Positions 19,757 to 20,326 of a DNA stretch of 20,326 bases are shown piece after piece. The notes beneath the pieces were generated by a model, which saw nothing but the letters and a program-made list of their open reading frames with translations, was not told the origin of the DNA and did not search any database. A program made the position numbers and the translations under genes. The DNA is taken from contig CAYTBG010000043.1 in NCBI GenBank assembly GCA_964435925.1, positions 1 through 20,326 of the forward strand, written 5' to 3'. This stretch comes from SOIV01 sp964435925. GTDB lineage: Bacteria > Acidobacteriota > Aminicenantia > Aminicenantales > Aminicenantaceae. Positions within the stretch are counted from its first letter, which is position 1, and every line of letters starts with the position of its first letter.

Positions 19757-20326
19757 ACAAAGGAAAAGGAATCCAGGATGATACGAAAATCCTAACCATA
19801 CCGGATTTGATGGCCAGAGTCGATGAGGAACTTGAAAAACAATTAAAGGTGAGGAAGAAAAGAGAGGCAGCAAATAAGGCGAGCCTGGCCGTTGCCGTTC
19901 AAGAAGAAAGGGATATTATAGACAAAATAGGCAAAGCAAAAAAGATCGTAAAGAAATTGATTGCAGAATTTCAAGCTATCGAAGCCAAAACCATCACAGA
20001 GAAAAGAAAAGAGGCCGAAGGAGCTGCAATCAGAGAAGCCGATGTCCGGAGCGGAAAAGCTAACCTCAAAGATTTTCACTCAAAGGGAAAAAGGGATTCA
20101 GCGATATTGAGCGAGACAAGGCAAAAGAGCGTAGCTGAGCTTGAAAGCTCGCTGAAATTAGTCAGGCAAAAGAATCTTGAAATTCTCATGCTCGAGGATT
20201 CTCTAGGTGAGTGTAGAAATACGATCAGAGGATTATCCATGCAGCCAGGGCGATTTATGATCGATATGTTGAAAGGCCTTAGAGAATTCACAGAACAAGA
20301 GCAAGGCGCATTTATGGGCGAGCTGG
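19753..20326 (+). CDS. coiled-coil protein of unknown function, cut by the window end
   Basis: The frame opens at the ATG in the ATGA overlap with the previous gene and continues without a stop through the last base, 191 codons so far. The N-terminus reads MNKGKGIQDDTKILTIPDLM. The middle is a long charged helical stretch (repeated EKRKEAEGAAIREADVR-like segments, and LSETRQKSVAELESSLKLV), likely a coiled coil. The last visible part has MQPGRFMIDMLKGLREFTEQ. I do not recognise the family. Size and place would suit a scaffold-like or head-assembly protein, but that is only positional inference. The real 3' end lies beyond the window. Confidence 0.75.
   Translation, partial: MNKGKGIQDDTKILTIPDLMARVDEELEKQLKVRKKREAANKASLAVAVQEERDIIDKIGKAKKIVKKLIAEFQAIEAKTITEKRKEAEGAAIREADVRSGKANLKDFHSKGKRDSAILSETRQKSVAELESSLKLVRQKNLEILMLEDSLGECRNTIRGLSMQPGRFMIDMLKGLREFTEQEQGAFMGEL

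Larger units (their letters stand above)
11738..20326. mobile_element. putative prophage or phage-like element next to tRNA-His (right end outside the window)
   Basis: From just after tRNA-His to the window end the gene content changes from housekeeping genes to a compact phage-type set: excisionase-like HTH protein, D5 primase-helicase, RusA-like resolvase, terminase large subunit and many very small ORFs, mostly with 4-base ATGA overlaps. A divergent promoter region at about 12800-12880 separates one minus-strand gene from the plus-strand operon. The tRNA position fits site-specific integration, but no integrase, attachment-site pair, portal, capsid or tail gene can be seen, so its size and mobility are unknown. 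Confidence 0.75.

Overview
The window looks like a scaffold from an uncultured, AT-rich bacterium, probably a metagenome assembly. It holds a 100-N gap whose two flanks are identical, and dispersed repeat families typical of candidate-phylum genomes. Housekeeping genes (era, ybeY, phoH, a pgpH-like gene, tRNA-His with encoded CCA) are clearly bacterial. I cannot assign a phylum from this sequence alone.

Left block (1-5180, minus strand): a five-gene run reads sat (ATP sulfurylase) > small P-loop sulfotransferase > cysC (APS kinase) > NAD-dependent sugar-nucleotide epimerase > UDP-sugar 6-dehydrogenase. The run has tight junctions, apart from a repeat-filled gap after cysC. Together these genes would make PAPS and an acidic UDP-sugar, which suggests a sulfated or uronic-acid surface glycan. 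No PAPS reductase is visible. A small ribbon-helix-helix-like protein lies upstream of sat, behind a dispersed repeat. Outward-facing copies of that repeat flank the five-gene block.

Middle block (5321-11737, plus strand): phoH, a 7TM-HD phosphohydrolase (PgpH/YqfF type), ybeY, a CBS/CorC membrane protein and era form a conserved RNA-processing and signalling neighbourhood. A roughly 70-bp hairpin tandem repeat separates the CorC gene from era. After era come GGGGACGTTCCCC-type palindromes and tRNA-His(GTG).

Right block (11738 to the end): an apparent prophage or phage-like element begins just after the tRNA. A minus-strand gene of unknown function sits where an integrase is often found. A divergent promoter region then leads into a compact plus-strand operon, mostly with ATGA or short-gap junctions: a small helical protein, an excisionase-type HTH protein, a CHC2/Toprim/D5 primase-helicase, a repeat-rich segment with a possible ORF, a four-cysteine zinc-finger-like protein, a possible terminase small subunit (split by the gap), a RusA-like resolvase, the terminase large subunit, and several small unrecognised proteins. 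No integrase, portal, capsid or tail gene is recognisable inside the window. The element is therefore cut by the right edge, as is its last gene.

The points most worth a second look are: two similar hairpin leaders in front of two small ORFs just after terL; the TTCACC/GGTGAA repeat cluster after the replication gene; the assembly gap, which seems to have no real length; the unknown gene at the tRNA end; and the PAPS plus sulfotransferase plus UDP-sugar cassette.
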